NCBI GenBank assembly: GCA_029851415.1
Contig: CM056742.1
Location: forward strand, 77,862,748 to 77,926,747
DNA length: 64,000 bases
Source of the DNA: Eretmocerus hayati
Lineage: Eukaryota; Arthropoda; Insecta; Hymenoptera; Aphelinidae
Reading direction: 5' to 3'
Shown here: one piece after another, positions 29,820 to 38,703 of the stretch
How the letters are laid out: every line of letters begins with the position of its first letter
Position numbering within the stretch: position 1 is the stretch's first letter
The notes under the pieces: generated by a model
Seen by the model: the letters and a program-made list of their open reading frames with translations, nothing else
The model's database searches: none
What the model was told of the DNA's origin: nothing
Made by a program: the position numbers and the translations under genes

Positions 29820-32744
29820 AATACGGCTGCCGGAGAGTCAAAAGGGAGTGGTAGTTCCTTAAAGGCGGGGTTTATCAATCTTAACTCCTTAACAGATAAG
29901 ATTGAGCACCTGCGCCTGCTCGTCGCTGCCGACCCCTCCTACCATCTTTTCGGGGTAGCTGAGTCGTGGCTCGATGAGTTTGTAGATGACAGTCTTGTTC
30001 AGGTCCCAGGTTATTCGCTGTTACGGCAAGATCGTAACAGAAACGGTGGCGGGGTTGCTCTGTATGTGCGTAATGATTTCAAAGTGGAGAGGCTTGCCTC
30101 GTCTAATACTTCTGGTCCGGGGTGTCCTGGCATCCCCGAGTATTTGTTTTGCAGCGTACAGCAGGGTAACTCGCCATCGATTCTAGTAGGTGTGATTTAT
30201 AGACCTCCAAAGGTTGCCATGCAGAAGGATGATGGGCTTTTCGGCTCATTACGCCGACTGTGTGGAGATTTTAGCCACAAAGTTATTATGGGGGATCTGA
30301 ACGCAGACTTGTTGGACACGGCTCATTCTGACACAAAGACATTGACCGCACTGACCGAAGAACTGTCCCTTCAGATTGTGCAACACGGTGCGACTCATCA
30401 ACACAACCCCAATGTGTCTCATAAATGGATCGACCATATGTACGTAGATGAAAATGATACCGTCACCGACTTACAAAACAGACTACTGCCCAGTTTCGGC
30501 AAGCACGCGGTCATCGACGTCACCATCAACGTCTTCACTCCTGCTCCGCCTAAAAATTCCTTCACATACAGGGATTTCCGTAACATCACTCCGGAGCAGT
30601 TGAATGATCGCCTGCTTCGCTGTGACTGGACAGCGCTCAACAATGCTGAAACTAGTTTGGAAGATGCGATTAATTGCCTCAATGAAAACTTGAAAGTTGT
30701 ATTAGATGAACTAGCGCCTGAAAAAACGATTTGCCCTCGTAAAGGCGACGCTCCTTGGATTGGTCCCGAGCTGAAAGGACTCATTAAGAAGCGTGATGCA
30801 ACACGTAGGCGCTGGGAGCGAAACCAATGCAACCAGCGCAAGTGTTCTGGTCTTCAGAATGAGTTCTTCCGGCTCAGTGAAGAGGTTGACGTGCGTATTG
30901 AGAAAGAGCGAATTTCCTTCATTCAAAGTCACCTTTCCGACGCTCTTGATCAACATAAAAACATTTGGAAGGAAATGCGTAACCTCGGCCTCTTGCCTAA
31001 GAGCAAAGAGGAGGAGCTTCACGGCTTCACCCCGGACGAGTTGAACGCTCACTTTGCAGGAGTCTCTGTCTCACCTCGCGAGAATATAGAAGAAGCAATG
31101 GACGATGTAATGGTGGCTCCAGAGGAGGGTTTCGAATTCAAGCCAACCAATTTGAATGAAGTAGTCCTTGCCATAAAACATTTCTCCTCACAGGCTCGCG
31201 GGGTAGATGGAATCCCTCAAAGCGTGATCGCGAAAGCTCTCCCGGCGATTGGTGATCTTATTGTACATATTTTCAACTCCTCTTTCGCTCACAGCATCTT
31301 TCCTGAGACTTGGAAGCAAGCACAGCTGATTGCGCTAAAAAAGACTGTAGCTCCATCATCAGTCTCGGACTTCCGTCCTATTGCGATCTTGTGCTTCCTC
31401 TCCAAGGTTCTCGAAAAGATTGCACACGACCAAATCACGGAGTACTTGAAGAAAGAAAAATTATTAGATGGCTTCCAGGCTGGTTTCAGACAACACCACA
31501 GTACCCAGACAGCTTTGCTGAAATTGACTGATGACATAAGACTAGGTATAGATAGGAAGAAGATCACCCTTTTACTACTCTTCGACTTCAGCAAAGCCTT
31601 TGACACGATATCACCAACAAAACTTCTGAGTAAACTGCGACAACTTGGTTTCTCGCGTTCGGCACTCCTGTGGATCAAATCATATTTACAAGGTCGCACC
31701 CAGCTAGTCACCTCCAAGAATGGTAAATCTGATTGGCTCGCAACCAATCTGGGTGTTCCGCAGGGTTCTGTTCTCGGGCCCTTACTCTTTAGTTTGTACG
31801 TCAATGACTTGCCTGGGCTATTGAATGGAAAGTCGGTAGATCATCTCTTTTACGCTGATGACCTCCAAATTTATCTCCAAATCGAGAAAAATAAGATCAG
31901 GGAGGGCATCGCTCGACTGGGAGAAATCGGACGACTGGTTGCTGATTGGGCTATGGGCTCCGGCCTGCGTCTCAACGCTGGTAAAACCAAAGCAATCTTT
32001 TTCTCTTCCGAGAGGAATATCAAGGATCTGAAAAGGATGGATCTGCCAGGTGTTGAGATACAGGATGGAGTTTTCGTTCCTTTCAGTGACACAGTCGTGA
32101 GTCTTGGTGTTGTATTAGACAGCGAATTATCGTGGAAACCGCAAATAAATCAAGTGACGAAGAAAGTCAACAGGGCCCTGTACGGTTTGCGGTTTTTCAG
32201 GGCATGCATCACCGGGACTCTCCGAGTTCGACTGGTCGAGGCGTTAGTACAACCCCATCTAGACTATTGTACGGTCGTGTATCTTGACGCCACGGACGAA
32301 CAGCGGCAACGGCTACAAAGACTAAACAACTCATTTGTGAGATACATTTTTGATCTTAGGAGAGACGAGCACATCACTCCGTTCAGGGAAAACTTGGATT
32401 GGCTGCGTACTGATTCGCGGCGAATGTACTTTGCAGGCATTATCATGTATAAGATCATGCACATGAGGGAACCTGGTTACCTGTCTGCAATGTTTACCAG
32501 GCACCGATCCGAGCGCCCCGTGCGGGGAGATGCACAAGAGCAGGAACTCAAAGTCCCCAAGGTGAGACTTGAATATGGAAGAAGATCTTTCCAAGTTCAA
32601 TGCGCTCACTTCTGGAACTTTCTCCCTTCAGGCATCCGGCAAATTCAGAAGATCTCATTTTTCAAAGAAGCTTTGAAAGAGTTTCTCTTATCACAACCAT
32701 CCCAGAGGATTGATGTGGATAACAAACAATACTTTAACCTCTGA
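29817..32744 (+). CDS. LINE B1 ORF2: endonuclease and reverse transcriptase, intact
   Basis: 975 codons counted from the codon after UGA. The linker ends GSGSSLKAG. Endonuclease: NLNSL (about 21-25), catalytic Glu in VAESWLDE (49), GDLNADLLD, KWIDHMYVDEND and GKHAVID. RT: FRPIAIL, LLFDFSKAFDT (about 588-598), VPQGSVLGPLLFSLYVNDL and FYADD (catalytic Asp about 681-682). The C-terminal domain ends QYFNL. Length equals that of A1 and A2 exactly. I begin the feature after UGA because homology to the other copies and to LINE endonucleases runs to there; ATG 30066 would cut off the active site. No stops or frameshifts are present. Confidence 0.9.
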   Translation, partial: LNTAAGESKGSGSSLKAGFINLNSLTDKIEHLRLLVAADPSYHLFGVAESWLDEFVDDSLVQVPGYSLLRQDRNRNGGGVALYVRNDFKVERLASSNTSGPGCPGIPEYLFCSVQQGNSPSILVGVIYRPPKVAMQKDDGLFGSLRRLCGDFSHKVIMGDLNADLLDTAHSDTKTLTALTEELSLQIVQHGATHQHNPNVSHKWIDHMYVDENDTVTDLQNRLLPSFGKHAVIDVTINVFTPAPPKNSFTYRDFRNITPEQLNDRLLRCDWTALNNAETSLEDAINCLNENLKVVLDELAPEKTICPRKGDAPWIGPELKGLIKKRDATRRRWERNQCNQRKCSGLQNEFFRLSEEVDVRIEKERISFIQSHLSDALDQHKNIWKEMRNLGLLPKSKEEELHGFTPDELNAHFAGVSVSPRENIEEAMDDVMVAPEEGFEFKPTNLNEVVLAIKHFSSQARGVDGIPQSVIAKALPAIGDLIVHIFNSSFAHSIFPETWKQAQLIALKKTVAPSSVSDFRPIAILCFLSKVLEKIAHDQITEYLKKEKLLDGFQAGFRQHHSTQTALLKLTDDIRLGIDRKKITLLLLFDFSKAFDTISPTKLLSKLRQLGFSRSALLWIKSYLQGRTQLVTSKNGKSDWLATNLGVPQGSVLGPLLFSLYVNDLPGLLNGKSVDHLFYADDLQIYLQIEKNKIREGIARLGEIGRLVADWAMGSGLRLNAGKTKAIFFSSERNIKDLKRMDLPGVEIQDGVFVPFSDTVVSLGVVLDSELSWKPQINQVTKKVNRALYGLRFFRACITGTLRVRLVEALVQPHLDYCTVVYLDATDEQRQRLQRLNNSFVRYIFDLRRDEHITPFRENLDWLRTDSRRMYFAGIIMYKIMHMREPGYLSAMFTRHRSERPVRGDAQEQELKVPKVRLEYGRRSFQVQCAHFWNFLPSGIRQIQKISFFKEALKEFLLSQPSQRIDVDNKQYFNL

Positions 32745-33072
32745 TAGGCTTGGGCTCTTTCCGATTAGGCTTTTAATTATAACTTAGTTATGCGTGGCCT
32801 TCCCGCCATTGACTGAAACATCTGTGATAATTTTCCGAGCCCACTATCCTTTATATGTACAAAAATGTTTTATATTTTCTTGCTCCTTTTTCCTATCTTT
32901 ATCTGTATAATAAATAGTGTAATTTGACTTTCTACGCACCTTGCAGTGCTTCAAAATGACTAGTCACTTGATGTGATAATACAATGTCCTTGACCAAAAC
33001 GACAAATTTCATGAATGTGATATATATTTATTATGAGTGACATATGTATCATATGTAACAGAATTTTTAACT

Positions 33073-33088
33073 TTTGCCTCTGAGCAAA
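33073..33088 (+). promoter_or_regulatory. 3'-terminal RNA hairpin of LINE B1
   Basis: TTTGC-CTCTGA-GCAAA, immediately before TAAAGG and the tail. Equivalent hairpins with different but pairing stems end the A, B and E copies. In CR1/L2-type elements such 3' hairpins are recognised by the RT. Confidence 0.6.
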
Positions 33089-33114
33089 TAAAGGATATCA
33101 ATCAATCAATCAAT

Positions 33115-33117
<3 letters not shown>

Positions 33118-33177
<60 letters not shown>
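33118..33177. repeat. (TC)n microsatellite between LINE B1 and LINE A2
   Basis: Sixty bases of TC lie between the AATC tail of B1 and the 5' end of A2 (GGCGGTAAGT). Two full-length elements of different families are thus joined head to tail. Confidence 0.95.
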
Positions 33178-33178
<1 letters not shown>

Positions 33179-33180
33179 CG

Positions 33181-33270
33181 GTAAGTGTTTCCACACGCAT
33201 CTAACATCGCTCCGTGCTTGAACATCTCTTTAACCATCAAAACGTCGTCCCGAGTGGCACTTTTTTGCAG
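33181..33270 (+). other. Intron-like 90-nt segment in the LINE A2 leader
   Basis: GTAAGT at the start and TTTTTTGCAG at the end, the same length as in B1. CCACACGC after the donor, CGTCCCGAG in the middle and GCAGATTGGACTTCCTC at the acceptor are shared with B1. Confidence 0.5.
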
Positions 33271-33472
33271 ATTGGACTTCCTCCTGCAGGCTCATACCAC
33301 TAGAGCATCACTGCATGGCTCCTGCTCGAGCCTAGGAGGAATAATTCCAATTCTGCAATTCCAACAACAACATCGAGTTGGCAGTGCCTGGCGCCAAAAG
33401 TGAGCTTTGTGCGCATGCTCGGAGGTCGTCTGCTACGCTGGCCTGCTTCGCTGTCTTGCTGTCTGCTGCACG

Positions 33473-35346
33473 ATGAGCGACAACACCTGCTGCGTCTGCA
33501 ACAACACCTTACGCGCGGGCAGCAGAGAATGCGGCACTTGCAAAAGATCAGCACATGTCAAGTGCTCGAAATCATCTCAAGAACAGTGACATGCGAAAAA
33601 TGTCTGCAGGTGAGCAAAATTCCAGCCGCGCAATTATCATCAAGTGCATCGAAGCAGACGACTTCGACTTCTCGCCTCAGCACGCAAACAGCCAGAGAGA
33701 GAAAGAAGGAGAATACTACCTCTCATAGACGTGTGAGTAATCAGCCCATCTCACACACACGGCTCAGCTCGCATGCTGCATCAGCACTTTCTTCCCTCGC
33801 TCCGCATACCACCGCCGCGGGCCGCAGCGCAAAGCCCCCTACCACCAATGCCTCTCTATCCAACTCCGGGAGTCTACAGCTTGCGCTAGCGGGGGGTACT
33901 CTATCGCCTGCTGCTTCGTCTCCGTCATGTGGTGCCACCTCCCGCCAGTCCACCGGTTTAGAGCCCGCGAACATTCAAAAGCAGCAAACAGATGCGCGGC
34001 CCACCACTATCACCCAGTCGCTGCTCACTACACCTCCTCTTGGCCACGCTGTCGGGCGGATGGAGAGCAACAGCCCCATCTCGAAAACTACACCACCTCT
34101 TGGCCACGTTGTAGGGTCGACGGAGAGCAACAGCCTCAACGTCTCGGAACGACCTGCAACATCACCAACTTCGACGGCGACGGATTCGCCTGACACCAAA
34201 TGGGTACTCATAGCGCAGACTACTCTCGACCTCTTTTACGATCAATATGCGCTACTCCAGAACGAGCTTGACGAAATAAAATCTCTCGTGAGGCGACAAA
34301 ACGTTGCCGTTCCCTCTCCACCTCTCACGCCAGCAGTGAATGAGGTGGATGATCACCTATTGGCACGTGTATCCTCTCTCGAGAGACTCATAGAGAAGCA
34401 AAGCTCCCAGCTGGAGGAGCTCCGCGTGGATCGCCAGCTTCTTCTGGGGCAGAACTCTACCATGAAAAGCCGGTTTTCCACTCTGACTGAGCTATTAATA
34501 GGTCGTGAGAGTAGTCAGCGAGATAGCGAATGTAGTAGAGTAGAGAATAGTAATGTCGAATCGACACATCAATCTTCGATTCCTATTATTACACCTAGGA
34601 TGGACAAGTTCCCTCATTCACACGCTGGGGAGCAAGGACGGGGACACGGCAGTGACGGTCTTGAGTGCTGTAAATTAATTATTAATGGTATTTTAAAAGA
34701 AAATTCTAAGGCCTCGCCGGTACAGGTATCTGATATTGCCTACGCAGTGCTCAAGTCCGTACTCCCCTCACTGAAGAGGGTAGACATTGCTGATGTCCGG
34801 GTCCTGCAAACTGGGCGTGCGTCTGGGGAGAAGCCTCCAACAGGTATTTGCGACTCGGTCCCATCTCCTCGAGCCCCAGCTGCCACCCCGCGCACTCTAC
34901 CATCGTGCATAGTCCATTTCTCCAGTAGTCGACTAGTCGGGAAAGTGATTCGGGCTAAACGTTCAATCACCAATAATTATTTCACGGCTAACAATATCCA
35001 GCCTGACTTACTCGACCCAGATACGAAAGCTCATGTGCCAGACCGTAAAATCTTTATAAATGAGATGCTCCCCCGTGAGAAATGCAAAGAATACATACGC
35101 TTGAGGTCAATTGCACGCGGTTTGGGTTTAAAATACGTCTGGCACAGTGGCGGTCGTTTCTGGGTTAGACGGAAAAATGGTGAGCGAGCGCATACGTTCG
35201 AATCTCTCGCTGATCTGCAGGTCATTCAAACGGCCTGTCGAAGTGCTCCAGAACGTGCTTGTGCGTCCTTTAATAACACCCAGAGCTGTACTACCGTTCC
35301 GGAGCAGAGTAGAGTTTCGGCAGCAGAATCAGCGGAGACTCCTTGA
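33473..35346 (+). pseudogene. LINE A2 ORF1 (PHD finger protein), frameshifted
   Basis: The natural start by alignment to B1 is ATG 33473 (MSDNTCCVCNNTL). The first part of the PHD finger (two CxxC pairs, H, C) reads in that frame and meets TGA at 33587. One base appears to be missing within the finger's tryptophan codon; the rest, from CEKCLQVSK, reads in the frame of 33400-35346. Downstream are a Ser/Thr/Pro-rich region containing a duplicated PPLGH(A/V)VG(R/S) segment, a coiled coil (VSSLERLIEKQSSQLEE) and the C-terminal domain with VPDRKIFINEMLPRE. The intact protein would be about 624 residues. Confidence 0.85.
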
Positions 35347-35350
35347 CTAG
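35344..35350 (+). promoter_or_regulatory. UGA-CUAG ORF1/ORF2 junction (LINE A2)
   Basis: TGACTAG, the extended form of the readthrough context known from animal genes, at the same place as in A1, B1 and B2 and again in phase with ORF2. Confidence 0.65.
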
Positions 35351-38274
35351 ATACGGCTGCTGAAGAGCGACGAGGGATAGGCAGTTCCTTGGATGCGGGA
35401 TTTATCAACCTTAACTCTCTGACAGATAAGATTGAGCATCTACGCTTGCTCGTTGCTAACGATCCCTCCTACCATCTATTTGGGGTCGCTGAGTCGAAGC
35501 TAGATGAGTATGTGGATGACAGTCTCGTTCAGATTCCTGGGTTTTCACTGTTGCGACAGGATCGCAACAGGGAGGGTGGTGGGGTTGCCTTGTATGTGCG
35601 CAATGACTTCAAAGTTAAGAAGTTGATTTCGTCAAATACTTTTGGGCCAGGGAAACCTGGCGTGCCTGAATTCCTCTTTTGTAGCATACAACAGGGTAAC
35701 TCCCCGCCAATATTGGTGGTAGTAATCTACAGACCCCCTAAAATCGCCATGCAGAAGGATGACGGGCTGTTTGGCTCATTACGCCGGCTGTGTGGTGACT
35801 ACAGTCATAAAATTATAATGGGTGATCTGAACGCGGATTTGTTAGACACTGCTCATCCCGACACCAAGACACTGACTGCACTGACAGAAGAACTTGCCTT
35901 GCAGATAGTGCAGCATGGCCCGACTCACCAACACACCCCCAATACATCTCATACATGGATTGATCACATTTATGTAGATGACAATGACATCATTACTGAC
36001 TTTCAAAACAGACTCCTGCCCAGTTTCGGCAGGCAGTCGGTCATTGACGTCACCATCAACGTCTTCACTCCTACTCCGCCAAGAAATTCCTTTACCTACA
36101 GGGATTTTCGAAACATCACTCCGGAGATATTAAATGACCGATTGCTTCGCTGTGACTGGACAGCTCTCGAGAATGCTGAAACGAGTTTGGAAGATGCAAT
36201 TCACTGCTTGAATGAAAATTTACAGTCCGTTATTGATGAATTAGCACCCGAAAAAACTATTAATCCGCGTAAAAATGACGCTCCTTGGATTGGTCCTGAG
36301 CTGAGGGTACTCATTAATAAGCGAGACGCGACGCGCAGGCGCTGGGAACGGATTCAACGTAACCAGCGCAAGTGTCCTGAGCTTCAAAATGAATACTTTC
36401 GGCTTAGCGAAGAGGTCGACTTGTGTATTGAACAAGAGCATAACTCCTTCATTCAAACCCATTTGTCAGATGCTCTTGATCAGAAGAAGAACATTTGGAA
36501 GGAGATGCGCAATCTCGGCCTCTTGCCTAAGAGCAAAGAGGAGGAACTTCATGGCTTCACACCGGGTGAGTTGAACGCACACTTTGCGGGATTTTCCGTT
36601 TCGCCCCACGAAAATATTAATGAAGCAATGGACGATATTGACTAGGCACCGGAGGAGAGGTTTAAATTTAAGCCCACAAATTTTAGTGATGTAGTCCTTG
36701 CTATTAAACATTTCCCCTCACAGGCCCGTGGAGCGGATGGAATACCCCAAAGCGTGATCGCAGAAGCTCTTCCGGCCATTGGTGATCTTATTGTACATAT
36801 TTTCAACTCCTCTTTCGCTCGTGGCATTTTTCCTGAGGCTTGGAAGCAAGCGCAGCTGATCGCACTAAAGAAGACTGCTGCTCCATCAACGGTCTCGGAC
36901 TTCCGTCCTACAGCACTGCTGTGCTTTCTCTCCAAGGTTCTGGAAAAAATCGCACATGACCAAATCACGGAGTATTCAAAAACCGAGAAGATACTTGATC
37001 GCTTCCAGACTGGTTTTAGGCAACACCATAGCACCCAGACAGCTTTGTTGAAATTGACTGATGACATCAGAGTAGGTATAGACAGAAAGAAGATCACTCT
37101 GCTCCTACTATTCGATTTTAGCAAGGCTTTTGACACCATCTCACCATCCAAGCTGTTGAGGAAGCTACGACATCTTTGCTTCTCAAGATCGGCGCTCCTG
37201 TGGATAAAATCATATTTACAGGGTCGCACCCAACAAATCACTTCTAAAGTAGGCAAATCTGATTGGCTCGAAACCAATCTGGGTGTTCCACAGGGGTCCG
37301 TCCTTGGGCCTCTCCTCTTCAGCTTGTATGTGAATGACCTGGCTGGCTTGCTAGACGGAAAGTCGGTACATCATCTATTTTATGGGGATGATCTCCAAAT
37401 TTATCTCCAAATCGAGAAAAATAAGATTAGGGAAGGTATTGCTCGGTTGGGCGAAATAGGACGACTAGTTGCCGAGTGGGCCAGAAGTTCCGGCCTGTGT
37501 CTCAACGCTGGCAAGACCAAGGCAATCTACTTCAGCTCGGAGAGAAATATCAAAGATCTGAAGAGAATGGACTTGCCAGGGGTTGAGATACAGGAAGGAA
37601 AGTTCATCCCGTTCAGTGATACGGTCGTGAGTCTCGGTGTTACACTTGACAATGAATTGACATGGAAACCGCACATCGACCAAGTAACTAAGAAAGTCAA
37701 CAGAGCCCTATACGGTCTGCGGTTTTTTAGGGCATGTATCACCAGACCTCTCCGAATTCGCCTAGTCGAGTCATTGGTTCAACCGCACCTAGATTATTGC
37801 GCGGTCGTGTATCTCGACGCCACGGACGAACAGCGGCAACGGGTACAGGGACTAAGCAATTCATGTGTGAGATATATTTTTGATCTTAGGAGAGATGAGC
37901 ACATCGCCCCGTTTAGGGAGCGCTTGGGTTGGTTACGTACTGATTCGCGGAGAATGTACTTCGCAGCTCTCTTGATGCATAAGACCATGCACTTAGGAGA
38001 ACCTGGCTACCTAGCTGCGATGTTTACCAGGTACCAATCCGAACGCCCCGCACGGGGTGATCTAGAAGAGCGGGTACTCAAAGTTCCCAACATGAGACTT
38101 GAATATGGAAGAAGATCTTTCCAGGTTCAGTGTGCTCATTTGTGGAACTTTCTCCCTCCGGGCTTTCGGCAGCTTGGGAAGATATCATTATTTAAAGAGT
38201 CCTTGAAAGACTTCCTGTTAACACTATCCTCCCAGAGGATTGATGTGGAGAAGAGGCATTATTTCAATCTGTAA
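35347..38274 (+). pseudogene. LINE A2 ORF2: endonuclease and reverse transcriptase, one stop
   Basis: The full 975-codon length, in one frame with one TAG at 36643-36645 (between MDDID and APEE). The endonuclease has FINLNSL, VAESKLDE, GDLNADLLD and HTWIDHIYVDDND. RT has LLFDFSKAFDT, VPQGSVLGPLLFSLYVNDL and FYGDD, where other copies have FYADD; both aspartates remain. The C-terminus ends EKRHYFNL. No ATG precedes the endonuclease domain; the frame 35389 begins with TTG. The stop separates the endonuclease from the RT. Confidence 0.9.
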
Positions 38275-38599
38275 TGGGAAGGGCTCTTCTTTAATTTAGT
38301 ATTCATACATGTGACCTCAGTCACCCAATTGGTGATCTATAGCTGTGATATTAGTGCGAGCCCTTACCCCTCTTTTTATACTTCTAAGTATGCACCCTGA
38401 CTAGTCACGAATTGTGATACTTATTGTCCTTGACCAAACCAGTAATTGACTGAAATTATCATCATTATCTTGTTGTACATATATTATATTCATTCTTATA
38501 CGTGTTATTACATCTTAACGGGCATACGTAGGTGTATGCAAATGTATTTTTTGTCTTCGGACGAATAAAGGACATCTATCTATCTATCTATATATCTAC

Positions 38600-38600
<1 letters not shown>

Positions 38601-38656
<56 letters not shown>
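38601..38656. repeat. (TC)n microsatellite between LINE A2 and LINE C
   Basis: TC repeats continue from the TATC tail of A2 and end where the truncated LINE C begins. Confidence 0.9.
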
Positions 38657-38659
<3 letters not shown>

Positions 38660-38688
38660 AAGCTTTTCTCTGTGATAATTCTTTTGAT

Positions 38689-38703
38689 GTCTTTGCTATA
38701 ACT
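38689..38703. repeat. Target-site duplication of R1-like copy g (left)
   Basis: GTCTTTGCTATAACT, repeated exactly at 41023-41037 on the other side of the insert. Confidence 0.9.

Larger units (their letters stand above)
27717..33117 (+). mobile_element. LINE B1, full-length and apparently intact
   Basis: About 5.4 kb from GCCGGTGAGT, directly after (TC)n, to an (AATC)n tail directly before (TC)n. It has a 306-bp leader, an intact 597-codon ORF1, a UGA-CUA junction, an intact 975-codon ORF2 and a ~350-bp 3' untranslated region with the conserved CTAGTCACTTGATGTGATA block, the hairpin TTTGC-CTCTGA-GCAAA (33073-33088) and AATAAAGG. Its 5' end aligns with that of A2, another family, so both appear complete. 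LINE B2 is about 99.6% identical over 4.7 kb, indicating very recent activity. Confidence 0.9.
33178..38600 (+). mobile_element. LINE A2, full-length family A copy with inactivating changes
   Basis: About 5.4 kb from GGCGGTAAGT to GAATAAAGGACATC(TATC)n. The layout equals B1: leader, ORF1, UGA-CUA, ORF2 and a 3' untranslated region with CTGACTAGTCACGAATTGTGATA, GTCCTTGACCAAA and the hairpin TTTGTC-TTCG-GACGAA (38550-38565). ORF1 has a frameshift in the PHD finger, ORF2 one stop, and the RT active site reads YGDD. It is therefore probably not autonomous. Confidence 0.9.
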
